A stretch of DNA of 63,741 nt from Nitrososphaerota archaeon (lineage in GTDB: Archaea > Thermoproteota > Nitrososphaeria > Nitrososphaerales > UBA183). The stretch spans positions 1 to 63,741 of the forward strand of contig JAFMAA010000006.1 of assembly GCA_029785235.1 (NCBI GenBank), given 5' to 3'. This document shows, in pieces, positions 44,726-53,907 of the stretch. The stretch's first letter is position 1. Every line of letters begins with the position of its first letter. A program made the position numbers and the translations under genes. Below the pieces are notes generated by a model that was given only the letters and a program-made list of their open reading frames with translations, had not been told where the DNA came from and did not search any database.

Positions 44726-45032
44726 GCCGTCAACTAGTGTTGCGTCCATAACAAATCTGGCGTTATGACTGTCAATAGGCCACTCGTTTCTCGAACGGAA
44801 TCATAGCTCGAGATCTTGAAGGGTATAGTTAGGCGTCTGAGCTCAAACCATGATGCTATGGATTTCTATGATGCGACACTAAGTTTGGGACCCAATTCAT
44901 AGGTGTGGGCCAACAGTGAAGCGTGCCCTGAGGCGGATGATGGTCTGGCCGATACCAACCCTTCGGCGGGGCGCCGGCTTGCTCCCCGGCAAATCACAAT
45001 GGCTCGCTGCGTGTTGCGCCCGAAAGCGTAAA
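44726..45032. other. Non-coding stretch before tRNA-Gly
   Basis: About 300 bases with no supported gene. A GC-rich patch (GGGGCGCCGGCTTGCTCCCCGG, shortened here to its ends) lies near 44968-44990 and may fold, but I see no known RNA family. Confidence 0.35.
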
Positions 45033-45130
45033 TGCGGTGGCCGGGATTTGAATTCTCGAGTCATTTACATGACTTCCCGAGTTAGTAGCGTGGCAGGCTA
45101 CTGTCCTGGACCAGGCTAGACGACCACCGC
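45033..45130 (-). tRNA. tRNA-Gly(GCC) with T-arm intron
   Basis: Acceptor GCGGTGG/CCACCGC, D-arm GTCT...GGAC and anticodon arm GTAGC CTGCCAC GCTAC give anticodon GCC. The gene is 98 nt and about 23 nt too long. The surplus interrupts the T-arm, between TCGGG and TTCAAATCCCGG. Joining the outer parts restores a normal T-arm. The inserted part itself pairs AGTCAT/ATGACT, as expected for an archaeal splice-site structure. Confidence 0.88.
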
Positions 45131-45178
45131 TCGTTTCAGGTCGCATGATTATGGAGGTTAAAAGGTTGCGGGGCGAAC

Positions 45179-45508
45179 TCAACTGACCTTCGAGCCGACC
45201 TTGACTGGCCGTTCCGGCGTCAGGAGGGACAGCTCGCCCCCGTTGGATGCGGCCAACAACATGCATTCTGACACTACACCCACCACGGCCTTGGGCTCCA
45301 GGTTGACGACCGCCACCACCAACTTCCCCAGTAGGTCATCTTTGGAGTAGTTGCCTTTGATTCCTGCCACGCACTGCCGGGTCACTCCCTCATCGAACTC
45401 CACTTTTAGTTTGTACATCGGCTTGCGGGCCTCTGGAATGTCCTCGACCGAAACGATCTTCCCGACCTTCATCTCCACCTTTGCGAAGTCTGCAATTGGG
45501 ATGGGCAA
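45179..45508 (-). CDS. tRNA-binding OB-fold protein
   Basis: The 109 residues form a single EMAP-II/CsaA-like tRNA-binding domain: FAKVEMKVGKIVSVEDIPEA, YKLKVEFDEG, QCVAGIKGNYSKDDLLGKLV and VNLEPKAVVGVVSECMLLA. This is equal to the C-terminal domain of bacterial MetRS, which in archaea is often a separate subunit. It binds tRNA and may help MetRS or act as an export chaperone (CsaA). It is close to a tRNA gene but not in a clear operon. Confidence 0.85.
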   Translation of the reverse strand: MPIPIADFAKVEMKVGKIVSVEDIPEARKPMYKLKVEFDEGVTRQCVAGIKGNYSKDDLLGKLVVAVVNLEPKAVVGVVSECMLLAASNGGELSLLTPERPVKVGSKVS

Positions 45509-45622
45509 CGGCCCTTCGAGTCTCGCGTTGGTGAGTTAAGCGTTAGCCAATGATGTGTCACCGCCGTTCACCCCAGGACCTAACGGAGAGCACATATCAA
45601 GGAGGGCAGGGCGAGAGAGGCG

Positions 45623-46873
45623 TTGATTGATACCGCGTCGATTTTCACGTTCGTCGCAGCAATCATAGTAGCCGGTTTCCTCGGCGAACTCCTCTTCAAG
45701 AAGACAGGAGTCCCGATGCTCGTTTTCTTGATTCTCATGGGTATAATCATTGGTCCTGTGCTGAAGTTCCTACCCCGGACGTCCCTTCTCCCCTCCCTTG
45801 GCGTCTTCGCAGTGCTGACGCTCCTGATGGTGCTCTTCTATGGCGGGATTGACATCAGCCTTGAGTCTGTCATCAAGGACGGAGGAAGGGCATTCCTCCA
45901 GGTGCTCGTGTACGTCCTCGGAAGTACCGCCGCCATAGCGTTCACCGTGAACACCTTCTTGGGCTGGGACCTCATTTCTTCGTTCATTTTCGCGTCCATG
46001 GTTGGAGGAGAGACCACCGCCGCCGTGGTGATTCCGCTCTCGAGATCGCTCAAACTACCCGAAGTGACGGTCGCATTCCTTGCGCTCGAATCGGCGATGA
46101 ACTCAATCCTCTCAATCGTCCTGTTCTTCGTTTTCGTCGGCATATACCAGACAGGCGTCACGAACCTGGCGTCCACCTTGACTACGATATCGGCCAACTT
46201 CTCCGTCGGCATCGTCCTCGGTGGGATCTTGTCTATTGCCTGGGTGTTCATCCTGAACAAGTTCCAACAGCGGAAGTACACCTACGTTCTCACCCTAGCC
46301 CTCGTCTTCATCACCTATGTGATCAGCTACAAGCTGGGCGGCAGCGGGGAGCTCTCTGTCCTGATATTCGGCATCGTGCTGGGCAACTATGCGCTGATAG
46401 GCAGAGTGACCAACTGGCATTTGAGCATGGATTTCCTCCAGCAAAGGCTCGGCCTGTTCCAAGAAGAGATTACGTTCCTCATGGAGACGTTGTTCTTCGT
46501 GTTCCTAGGGCTGACGTTCGAGATTAACCCGTCGAGTGTGGTCGGATTCCTGGCTGTGGGAGCGACTGTAGTCGCAGTTTTGATGCTGTTCAGGGTGCTA
46601 GCTACAACCGCATCTACCGCGGGTTCCCCCCTGGCGCAAAACAGGCGGGACATCATAATGATGTGCGCCCAAGGACTTGTGCCGGCGACCCTTGCCATCA
46701 TCGCAGTCAACGATGGCCTCCCCCACGCGAACTCGTTCTTGAATGCGGTCACGTATGTGATTATTCTCACGAACGTGATCGCGGCGATCGGGGCCGTGTG
46801 GAGGATAACGAACCAAAAGAGCAGCTTCAAAGAGTTCATGGAAGGGCTGGACACCGCCTACAAAGGGAATTGA
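45623..46873 (+). CDS. CPA-type sodium/proton antiporter
   Basis: The 416 residues have about 12 hydrophobic segments typical of the monovalent cation:proton antiporter family: FLGELLFKKTGVPMLVFLIL at the N-terminus, then VFAVLTLLMVLFYGGIDISL, FIFASMVGGETTAAVVIPL (in place of the usual TDP-type ion site, here GETT) and LALESAMNSILSIVLFF. There is no C-terminal RCK/TrkA domain. The start is TTG at 45623. It likely exchanges Na+ or K+ for protons in pH and salt balance. Confidence 0.85.
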   Translation: MIDTASIFTFVAAIIVAGFLGELLFKKTGVPMLVFLILMGIIIGPVLKFLPRTSLLPSLGVFAVLTLLMVLFYGGIDISLESVIKDGGRAFLQVLVYVLGSTAAIAFTVNTFLGWDLISSFIFASMVGGETTAAVVIPLSRSLKLPEVTVAFLALESAMNSILSIVLFFVFVGIYQTGVTNLASTLTTISANFSVGIVLGGILSIAWVFILNKFQQRKYTYVLTLALVFITYVISYKLGGSGELSVLIFGIVLGNYALIGRVTNWHLSMDFLQQRLGLFQEEITFLMETLFFVFLGLTFEINPSSVVGFLAVGATVVAVLMLFRVLATTASTAGSPLAQNRRDIIMMCAQGLVPATLAIIAVNDGLPHANSFLNAVTYVIILTNVIAAIGAVWRITNQKSSFKEFMEGLDTAYKGN

Positions 46874-46973
46874 GTACTCTTCGCAGCCGGCCGCGATGAT
46901 GTACCTAGCAACGTTTCGTAATTGACGAATCCGAAAGTCATTTAGGCCCGGACGAAGACTGAAATCTGATTCG

Positions 46974-47513
46974 ATGACGGAGTTCGTTGTCAGGGCGACA
47001 GAAAGGCAGTCCGCGAGAGTACTCATCGACGGGAAAGAGGTTGCGACGATAGGTCCTGACGGGAAGGCGATATTCCGCGTCCGTTCGGTATCTCTTGGAG
47101 ATTGGAAGGTCGAGCTCCGTGATGATGGACAGGTCAGACCATTCTCAGCAGAGATTACCAGCGCAGGCACGAATGGGGTAGCGGTCAAAATCAGGAACCA
47201 CCTGTTCTTCTATAAGGGGGCAGCCTACCTTCTGACCGGCATACCCGAGGAGGTCAAGCCAGCAGACCACGTCCTAGGAAAACGCCACGTCAGCCGGCTT
47301 GACTCGTTTCCTTTCTCGAGACTAGACGATGTGGACCTGGAAACCTGGGGACGCCTCAGGCTGCACAGGGGTACATCGGTGGGGGAGATCTATGGAGCGA
47401 GCCCACAGGAATTCAGGGTTACGCTCTCCGGTGAGCTTCTCGAGATTGGACTCCCACTTTCGGCGACGCTATACCTGCTCTACAACTCTGGTCAGGGCGC
47501 ACGTGATTGGTAG
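46974..47513 (+). CDS. Hypothetical protein coupled to GltD-like gene
   Basis: Not recognised. The 179 residues seem beta-rich at the N-terminus (RVLIDGKEVATIGPDGKAIF, LGDWKVELRDDG) with a following mixed part and a hydrophobic C-terminus (LPLSATLYLLYNSGQG). No membrane segment or catalytic motif is clear. The stop (47511-47513) overlaps the TTG start of the next gene, so the two are probably translated together. Confidence 0.6.
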   Translation: MTEFVVRATERQSARVLIDGKEVATIGPDGKAIFRVRSVSLGDWKVELRDDGQVRPFSAEITSAGTNGVAVKIRNHLFFYKGAAYLLTGIPEEVKPADHVLGKRHVSRLDSFPFSRLDDVDLETWGRLRLHRGTSVGEIYGASPQEFRVTLSGELLEIGLPLSATLYLLYNSGQGARDW

Positions 47514-49003
47514 TAATCAAGCCTAATCGGATCGGCCCGTTCCCCTTTCCGAAGTCGGACCCCGAGGAGAGGAAGAATGACTTCTCTGAGGTTGAGCAGC
47601 CCTACACCAAAGAGCAGGTGATGCTGGAGGCAGACCGCTGCCTCCGATGCGGAACCCCCGTCTGCATCGACGCATGCCCTGTGCAATTAGACGTGAGGGG
47701 GATGATGGACGCGGTCGCGAACGGAGACTTCCAAAGGGCGTACCACCGCATCAGGGAGACCAACCCTTTGCTTGGGGTTACTGCTAGATGTTGTCCCCAA
47801 CTTCAGGGCCTTTGTGAAGACGCTTGCGTGGTCAGGTGGGGGGGCCAGCCTCTCTCCATCGGCATGGTCCAGAGGTTCGTTGCAGATTGGGAGCAGACCG
47901 GATCGAGGCAGCCAGACCCTAGGTCGGAACCTCCCACCGGAAAGAGGGTCGCGATTGTCGGTGCAGGGCCGGCTGGACTCGCTGCGGCGGAGCTGCTCCT
48001 CCGCTATGGTCATAGTGTGACGATTTACGAGGAGGTGCACAGTCTCGGAGGGACAGCATGGTATGGCATACCTGACTACCACTTACCCAAGGATGTCCTG
48101 ACCTATGAGGCTGAGCGGATAGTAGCTCAAGGCGCGACGGTCATGAAGGGCGTCAAGGTCGGCCGGGACATATCCATCACCGCGCTTCTGTCTGAGTCTG
48201 ACGTCATCTTGGTCGCCACAGGCTCGAGGGATGTGAAGAAACTCGACACGCCAGGCTCCGGCCTTGACGGCGTGCTGGATGGTTACGAGTTCCTTCGCGA
48301 AGTGTACGGAGGTGGGCTCGAAGCCTATGTCGACGGAAAACATCGAAACTTAGGGATGGAAGTCCTGGTGGTCGGAGGGGGCGACACCGCTCTTGACTGT
48401 GCTCGGACCGCCCTCAGACTCACTCGGGGGCACGTTTCGATTCTTTACCGGAGAGACGAGAAAGAGATGCCTGCGGACCCGATAATGGTGAAAGAGGCCC
48501 AGGAAGAGGGGGTCGAGTTCAGGTTTCTGTCAGATCCGTCTGAATACCAGGGCCAGGGTGGGAAACTCACCGGAGCGATGGTGCAAGCTATGCGGCTGGG
48601 CGCCCCCGATTCGACAGGGAGGAAGCATCCTGAGCCCGTCCCTGGGGAGACAGCTGTCATGAAATGCGACAGCGTACTCCTTGCGGTGGGCAGAGGTCCT
48701 GACTCTTTTCTAGCGAAGAAGGAAGGTCTCAGACTAGGGCCAAAGGGGGCGATTGCGATCGACACCCGCTACATGACCTCGATGGCCAAGGTCTTCGCCA
48801 CGGGTGACGCGACGACTGGAGAGACGTTGGTGGTGAAAGCCATGGGGCATGGAAGAGAGGCGGCGCAAATGATACATGAATACCTGACAGGACTCGAAGA
48901 CAGACACGTGTCGCTTTACGAACAGTACTACACCAAGCGCGCCACCGAGGATGCTTACCAGGATATGCTGAGTGGAAGAGAAGCAGAACAACCTCCCGAC
49001 TGA
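47507..49003 (+). CDS. GltD/NfnB-like FAD-dependent oxidoreductase
   Basis: The protein belongs to the glutamate synthase small-subunit family, which passes electrons between NAD(P)H and a partner through FAD and iron-sulfur clusters. Cluster ligands occur in DRCLRCGTPVCIDACPV (residue about 44) and CCPQLQGLCEDACV. FAD binding is in VAIVGAGPAGLAAAELLLR, NAD(P) binding in VLVVGGGDTALDCARTALR, and the second FAD motif is VFATGDATTGETLVVKAMGHG. Length is 498 residues from a TTG. No large GltB subunit is in the window, so the partner is unknown. Confidence 0.88.
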   Translation: MVVIKPNRIGPFPFPKSDPEERKNDFSEVEQPYTKEQVMLEADRCLRCGTPVCIDACPVQLDVRGMMDAVANGDFQRAYHRIRETNPLLGVTARCCPQLQGLCEDACVVRWGGQPLSIGMVQRFVADWEQTGSRQPDPRSEPPTGKRVAIVGAGPAGLAAAELLLRYGHSVTIYEEVHSLGGTAWYGIPDYHLPKDVLTYEAERIVAQGATVMKGVKVGRDISITALLSESDVILVATGSRDVKKLDTPGSGLDGVLDGYEFLREVYGGGLEAYVDGKHRNLGMEVLVVGGGDTALDCARTALRLTRGHVSILYRRDEKEMPADPIMVKEAQEEGVEFRFLSDPSEYQGQGGKLTGAMVQAMRLGAPDSTGRKHPEPVPGETAVMKCDSVLLAVGRGPDSFLAKKEGLRLGPKGAIAIDTRYMTSMAKVFATGDATTGETLVVKAMGHGREAAQMIHEYLTGLEDRHVSLYEQYYTKRATEDAYQDMLSGREAEQPPD

Positions 49004-49054
49004 TCTAGGGCGCCCGAGGTGGACGCGACGGGCGGCCGTTCCTTAGCTGCCTCT

Positions 49055-49648
49055 TCACCCTGAATCAGCCCTACGAACAAGCTTAGACAGCGCCCTGGAG
49101 TAGATTTCATTCGCCTGTTCTTCGCCCTTCCCCAATGAGACCTCTTTCCCGACGTATTCTTCCGCAACCTTCACGATTTCCTTGGCCAGGTCTTCCGCTA
49201 GTGCGTCGACGTCACGCCTTAGCAGCGTAGGCAGCGGACTTCTGGCAGCGCTGAGAACGCCTCTGACCCGCTCGATGTTCACAGGATAGTAGTATCTTGC
49301 CGCCTCCAGAGGTAGCGACTCGACATCGGGGAGATAGAGGTAAGCGGTAGGGGCGTAGAACTTCTGCAATATGCCATGCTCCTCCGTTTCTACCCTGGCG
49401 ACTTTCAGAAAGCCTGTCTTCCTAAGGAGCCCCAGGTGGTAGTTCACCGTCCCGTCAGTGAGTCCCAGGCTCTGTGCCAGCTCGGACTGGGACATAGCCT
49501 CGCGCCGAAGCAGGTTCAGAATGGCTCTCCGCATTGGATCTGAAATCAGCTTTGCAGCCTCACTGTCTCTGATTATCTGGACCAGCTTGATTTTGGTCTG
49601 CGACTGATGATTGCTTGGTCTCGGACCCTTTCCCAGGACGCTGGTCAC
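49055..49648 (-). CDS. ArsR-type winged-helix regulator
   Basis: The 197 residues carry an N-terminal ArsR/HTH_20-like domain (LISDPMRRAILNLLRREAMS, SELAQSLGLTDGTVNYHLGL, LRKTGFLKVARVETEEHGIL). A predicted helical C-terminal part follows (LPTLLRRDVDALAEDLAKEI). The extended C-terminus exceeds the simple metal sensors, and no Cys pair is seen, so metal sensing is unlikely. It diverges from the HAD-GT4 operon and may regulate it. Confidence 0.82.
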   Translation of the reverse strand: MTSVLGKGPRPSNHQSQTKIKLVQIIRDSEAAKLISDPMRRAILNLLRREAMSQSELAQSLGLTDGTVNYHLGLLRKTGFLKVARVETEEHGILQKFYAPTAYLYLPDVESLPLEAARYYYPVNIERVRGVLSAARSPLPTLLRRDVDALAEDLAKEIVKVAEEYVGKEVSLGKGEEQANEIYSRALSKLVRRADSG

Positions 49649-49771
49649 AGCATGTGCCTCCTATGATTGCTCCCAGGTCGTCTTGGAGCGCATGTATTTA
49701 TAACTTCGACATATCATAACGATTTGATATACAAAAGATATAAGTGCAGGCCAGCGGTTGACTCCGGGTAC

Positions 49772-50452
49772 ATGGAAAGGCGGGTCACAAGTTTACAAAT
49801 TGACGCCTTCGCGATGGATTTGGATGGTACGCTCACCTCGGAGGGGCAGCCGCTGAAGCCCGAGTTGGTGGATGCGATGAGGAGGATGAGTGAGCTTGGC
49901 GTCAAATTGATACTGGTGACAGGCCGATGCTCCGGGGAAGCGATGAGAATCACTGGAGAAGGAATGTTTGACGCCATCGTCTCTGAGAACGGAGCGGTGC
50001 TCACCGTAGGGTCAGCGAGAGAGCCGCAGATGCCCGACGGATGGGCTGAAGAGAGGACCCGGCTGCTGCCTCACTTCGAGAAGGGTTGCGAAGAGGTGAT
50101 AATCTCTTCCTCTGTTGGAAACCTGGCTCTCGCACGAAGTCTGGTCTCTGGATTGGCCAGGGTCCAAGTCAACAAGGATAGGCTGATGATTGTCCCCGCG
50201 GGGGTTGACAAAGGTTCAGGGCTCACCGCCGTCCTGAAGACACTTGATCTCTCTTCCGGGCGAACGGCGTGCGTGGGGGACGGGGAGAATGACATACCCA
50301 TGTTCGATGTTTCGGGATTCAGAGTTGCGCTTGCCAACTCGGTAGAAGAGCTCAAGCGAAGGGCTGATTACGTCGCGGGCAACAGCGATGGGGATGGAAC
50401 CATGGAGGCCATTAGAGTTCTGATTCGTGGGAGCGCGGAGCCGATTTTGTGA
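49772..50452 (+). CDS. HAD-family sugar phosphatase
   Basis: This is a HAD phosphatase of the Cof/phosphoglycolate-phosphatase type. Motif I is FAMDLDGTLTSEG (nucleophile Asp and acid Asp), motif II LILVTGRCSGEA, motif III Lys in VDKGSGLTAVLK, motif IV CVGDGENDIPMF. The C2-type cap lies between. The 226 residues suit archaeal phosphoglycolate or sucrose/mannosyl-phosphoglycerate phosphatases. It overlaps the GT4 gene by four bases (GTGA), so it probably removes a phosphate from that enzyme's product (inference). Confidence 0.85.
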   Translation: MERRVTSLQIDAFAMDLDGTLTSEGQPLKPELVDAMRRMSELGVKLILVTGRCSGEAMRITGEGMFDAIVSENGAVLTVGSAREPQMPDGWAEERTRLLPHFEKGCEEVIISSSVGNLALARSLVSGLARVQVNKDRLMIVPAGVDKGSGLTAVLKTLDLSSGRTACVGDGENDIPMFDVSGFRVALANSVEELKRRADYVAGNSDGDGTMEAIRVLIRGSAEPIL

Positions 50453-51795
50453 GAATCTGCATCAACACCCAGACCCCCCCGGTGAGGTTCAGGGTCGACT
50501 ACGCCGAACTTCAGAGGAAGTACGGCGAGCTGGACGACCCGGTTGACCTGAAGTCACTGCGGCAGGGGGTCGACTACGTGTTTGCTCCTGGTGGTGTCAC
50601 GGCGATGGTCCTCCCGCTACTATCACGCCTTACGAAGTCCGGATTTGCTAGGGACTCTGTCTGGGTTAGCCTCGGGATCAAGTACCCACCGCGGGTCAAG
50701 CTTGATGATGTTGTGGTCTCACACGTGGAGCTCGGAGAACGGCACCTCAGGGACTACGGGTCCTTCAAAGAAGAGTTCTGGTCCATCATACATGGGCTCG
50801 GGGTCCGTCCGTTCAACAGGAAAGAGTATCTGGGGTACGTGCACTACAACTGGGCGAACACCGAGAAGCTCTTCCACTACATCGGGGATGTAGACATCTT
50901 CTACATCCACGACTTTCAGCTGATACAGACTGGGCAGCTGATTGGAATATCCGCGCCCGCAGTGCTTCGGTGGCACGTTCCGTTCAGGCCAGATAACTTG
51001 GGCAGGTTTGGAGGTTTCGTGCGGAGGGCGCTCGAGGGTTTCGACTCTGTTGTTGTCAGCACGAAGAAGGACTTGGAGGGCCTGGTCAAGATTGGTTACA
51101 GGGGGCATGCCCATCAACTCTACCCATACATCGACGAGACCGAGTGGAAGGCCCCTTCTTCAACTGCGAAGGAGGCGCTCAGGGAGAAGATCGGCCTCAA
51201 GACAGACGAGAAGCTCCTCCTCACGGTCGCGCGTATGGACCCCGTAAAGTCCCAAGATGTCGCAATCCGTGCCGTTGCGAGGATGAAGGACAAAGCCAAG
51301 GTGAAGCTTCTGCTGGTTGGCAATGGTAGCTTCTCGTCGAGCAGCACGGGCGGGCTGGGCAGGGACAAGGGGACAGTCTGGAAAGAACACCTAATCAGGA
51401 CTGCGAAGAGGCTCAAGGTGAACGATATGACAACTTTCCTAGGTTACGCCTCTGGGGAAGAGGTCAGGGCAGCCTACGCCCTCGCATCGGCAGTCGTGCT
51501 CCCGTCGAGGATTGAGGGGTTTGGTATCACGGTGCTCGAAGGGTGGATCAACAAGAAGCCCGTTGTAGTCAGCGAAGGAGCAGGGGTGTCTGAACTGGTG
51601 ATTGGAGGGTCTAACGGGTATACCTTCAAACCTGGCGACGACGCGGGGCTTGCCGAAGGGGCGCTCAAGGCCATTGGCCCGGGCGGGGAGCACCTTGGTG
51701 ACAACGGAGCGGTGACCGTGAAAGGATGCCTGGTTGGCGAAGCGTCAGAGCAGGTGAGGGCAGTCCTTGAAGAGACGGCTGCAGGGTACCGCTGA
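50449..51795 (+). CDS. GT4-family glycosyltransferase (TreT-like)
   Basis: The 448 residues have the GT-B fold. The N-terminal half has FYIHDFQLIQTGQLIG and APAVLRWHVPFRPDNLGRFG. The C-terminal half has LLTVARMDPVKSQDVAIRA, KVKLLLVGNGSF, the donor site VVLPSRIEGFGITVLEGW and the sugar-nucleotide loop VVSEGAGVSELV. The closest family I can recall is trehalose synthase TreT or related solute synthases. With the coupled phosphatase and the nearby GH15 gene, making a glucoside such as trehalose is plausible. Confidence 0.8.
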   Translation: MRICINTQTPPVRFRVDYAELQRKYGELDDPVDLKSLRQGVDYVFAPGGVTAMVLPLLSRLTKSGFARDSVWVSLGIKYPPRVKLDDVVVSHVELGERHLRDYGSFKEEFWSIIHGLGVRPFNRKEYLGYVHYNWANTEKLFHYIGDVDIFYIHDFQLIQTGQLIGISAPAVLRWHVPFRPDNLGRFGGFVRRALEGFDSVVVSTKKDLEGLVKIGYRGHAHQLYPYIDETEWKAPSSTAKEALREKIGLKTDEKLLLTVARMDPVKSQDVAIRAVARMKDKAKVKLLLVGNGSFSSSSTGGLGRDKGTVWKEHLIRTAKRLKVNDMTTFLGYASGEEVRAAYALASAVVLPSRIEGFGITVLEGWINKKPVVVSEGAGVSELVIGGSNGYTFKPGDDAGLAEGALKAIGPGGEHLGDNGAVTVKGCLVGEASEQVRAVLEETAAGYR

Positions 51796-51803
51796 CTCTA
51801 TGA

Positions 51804-53648
51804 TTACTCGGAGGGCTTTTCGGCCCGAATGATGGCGTCCGCAAGTTCCTTTGCCGCGAGTATGAGCCCCATGTGGCTGAACGCCTGCGGGAAGTTGCCG
51901 AGGGCATCCCCTGTCTTGGGGTCGACCTCTTCAGAGTAGAGGCCCAAATGGTTCGCGTGGCCAAGGAGTTCCTCGAAGTTCCTAGTAGCCTCTTCGACCC
52001 GGCCGAGCCTGGCAAGACAGGCGACAAGCCAGAACCCGCATAGCACGAAAGCGCCCTCCTCTCCTTCGAGGCCGTCATCAGCCTTGTACCTGTAGACGAG
52101 CGCCCCGTCTGAAAGCTCTCTTCGGACGGCCTCGATCGTCGCCATCATTTTCGCATCGTTTGCGGGCAGGAAACCTATGAGCGGAAGCATCAGGGTCGCG
52201 GCGTCCAAATACTCAGACCCATAGTGTATGACGAAGGAGTTTCTCTTGGCGTTCCATCCGTCACGGAGTACTTCATCCTTGATCTGCCGCATGACGGCCT
52301 TCCATGATGGTATCTCGTCTTCGTGTCCTGTTGCCTCAGCTATCTTGACCGCTCTCTGCAGACCAGCGTAGCACCATGCCTTTGTGTAGACATAATGTTC
52401 CTGCATACCCCTGATTTCCCAGATTCCGTTCCCTGGTTCTGACCAGTGCTCCACGATGAAGTCGGCAAGGGGCTTTACGAACCTGAAATACATTTCAGTG
52501 TCTACGTGGCGGCCGTGCCTGGTCGAGAAGTAGAGGGCGTCCAGCATGTACCCATATGCGTCGTACTGCACCTGCCTGACTGCCTGGTTCCCTATCCTGA
52601 CTGGATGCGACTTCCTGTACCCCTCGAGTTGGTCGAGGACCTTCTCCTTTATGTTGCTCCCTCCATCGATATCGTACATCAGCCTGAGATCCATATCCAG
52701 AGAGGGATTGTTGTCAATCATCCAGCGAAGGTAGGCTTCGCTTTCGCTTTTGTAGCCAATGTTGTGGAATGCCCAGAGGGCGCTGGCGGAGTCACGGAGC
52801 CAGGAGTACCTGTAATCCCAGTTCCGTCCATTCCCTATCGACTCAGGAAGGGAGGTGGTCGGCGCGGCAATCATGGCCCCTGTGGGCGAATAGATGAGCA
52901 GTTTCAGGGTGAGGGCAGACCTCACCACGGCATCTTTCCACCTACCTCTGTACCTCAGCAGTGAGACCCAGTCCATCCAGAACACCTCGGTCTTAGCTCG
53001 CTGTCTTTCCGTATGGTACTCCTGTACCTTTCGCGGCTCGTCTTCGCCGTAGCTCAGCACGAAGGCCTTCTTTTCACCTTGGGACATGGTGAACTCCGCT
53101 GATGCCCCTGATTCGGTTACGTGGAGGGGGATGGAGCTCGAGAGGACAATCTCATCCTTCCGGCTCCTCACTTTGACCCCGAACACGGTCGCAGTGAACT
53201 TGGGTGTCAAGTAGCCATAATTGAAGACTGGCTTGAACTCCAATTTGAGTTTCATCGTGCCGCTCAAGCACTGCAATACCCGGTGGATTTCCGGAGGCGC
53301 AGACCACGCGTCCTGTGTGAGAGAGCAGGGCATGAAGTCTGTCAGGACGACGCGAGAGGTTACGTTGCGAAATTCGGTCCTTAGAATGTTCGTGTCCTCC
53401 AGGTAGGACTGGGTCGAAGTCGCGGTGGCGGCAGGCTGAACTACCCATCGTCCTCCCTTCCCGCGGTCGAGGAGGGCGGCGAAAATGCTCTGAGAGCTGA
53501 ACTTGGGCATGCAACACCAGTCGATGGAACCGTCGTATCCGACTAGGGCCGCAGTTCTGGTGTTCCCGATGATTCCGTATCCTGAAATCGGTTTGTAGTC
53601 GTCTAGCGGTGGCAGCGGGAAGGACACCGGACGGCGTCCTTCCTGCAT
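51804..53648 (-). CDS. GH15 glucosidase (glucoamylase or trehalase)
   Basis: GH15 enzymes release glucose from the ends of alpha-glucans or split trehalose. The N-terminal beta domain opens with GYGIIGNTRTAALVGYDGSI, followed by DWCCMPKFSSQSIFAALLD. The (alpha/alpha)6 barrel starts at NWDYRYSWLRDSASALWAF, and GIWEIRGMQEHYVYTKAWCY contains the general acid Glu. Archaeal members of this length include both glucoamylases and trehalases, so specificity is open. There is no secretion signal, so it acts inside the cell. The ATG at 53648 (MQEGRR) gives 614 residues. Confidence 0.88.
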   Translation of the reverse strand: MQEGRRPVSFPLPPLDDYKPISGYGIIGNTRTAALVGYDGSIDWCCMPKFSSQSIFAALLDRGKGGRWVVQPAATATSTQSYLEDTNILRTEFRNVTSRVVLTDFMPCSLTQDAWSAPPEIHRVLQCLSGTMKLKLEFKPVFNYGYLTPKFTATVFGVKVRSRKDEIVLSSSIPLHVTESGASAEFTMSQGEKKAFVLSYGEDEPRKVQEYHTERQRAKTEVFWMDWVSLLRYRGRWKDAVVRSALTLKLLIYSPTGAMIAAPTTSLPESIGNGRNWDYRYSWLRDSASALWAFHNIGYKSESEAYLRWMIDNNPSLDMDLRLMYDIDGGSNIKEKVLDQLEGYRKSHPVRIGNQAVRQVQYDAYGYMLDALYFSTRHGRHVDTEMYFRFVKPLADFIVEHWSEPGNGIWEIRGMQEHYVYTKAWCYAGLQRAVKIAEATGHEDEIPSWKAVMRQIKDEVLRDGWNAKRNSFVIHYGSEYLDAATLMLPLIGFLPANDAKMMATIEAVRRELSDGALVYRYKADDGLEGEEGAFVLCGFWLVACLARLGRVEEATRNFEELLGHANHLGLYSEEVDPKTGDALGNFPQAFSHMGLILAAKELADAIIRAEKPSE

Positions 53649-53907
53649 CTCTCCTTTCTCAGTCGTCGGTTGAGCCACCCTGGGATAGTCTAGCGGCCCA
53701 TCCGGTAGTGATTGTGTTGGTGAGACTGCCAGCGTCAATCTCGCTGCCAAGTAGCAGACCAGGTCTTTGGTGGCTCTGTCGATGCAAGTGTCTTACTCTG
53801 GAAGTCGAGCCGCCGACTGGTATTTACGTTTCACGACTTCTTCGACAGTAGCCCAAGACTCGCGGGCGCCTTACCACTGGTACAAGAAGCTCGAATCTTT
53901 GGAGCCG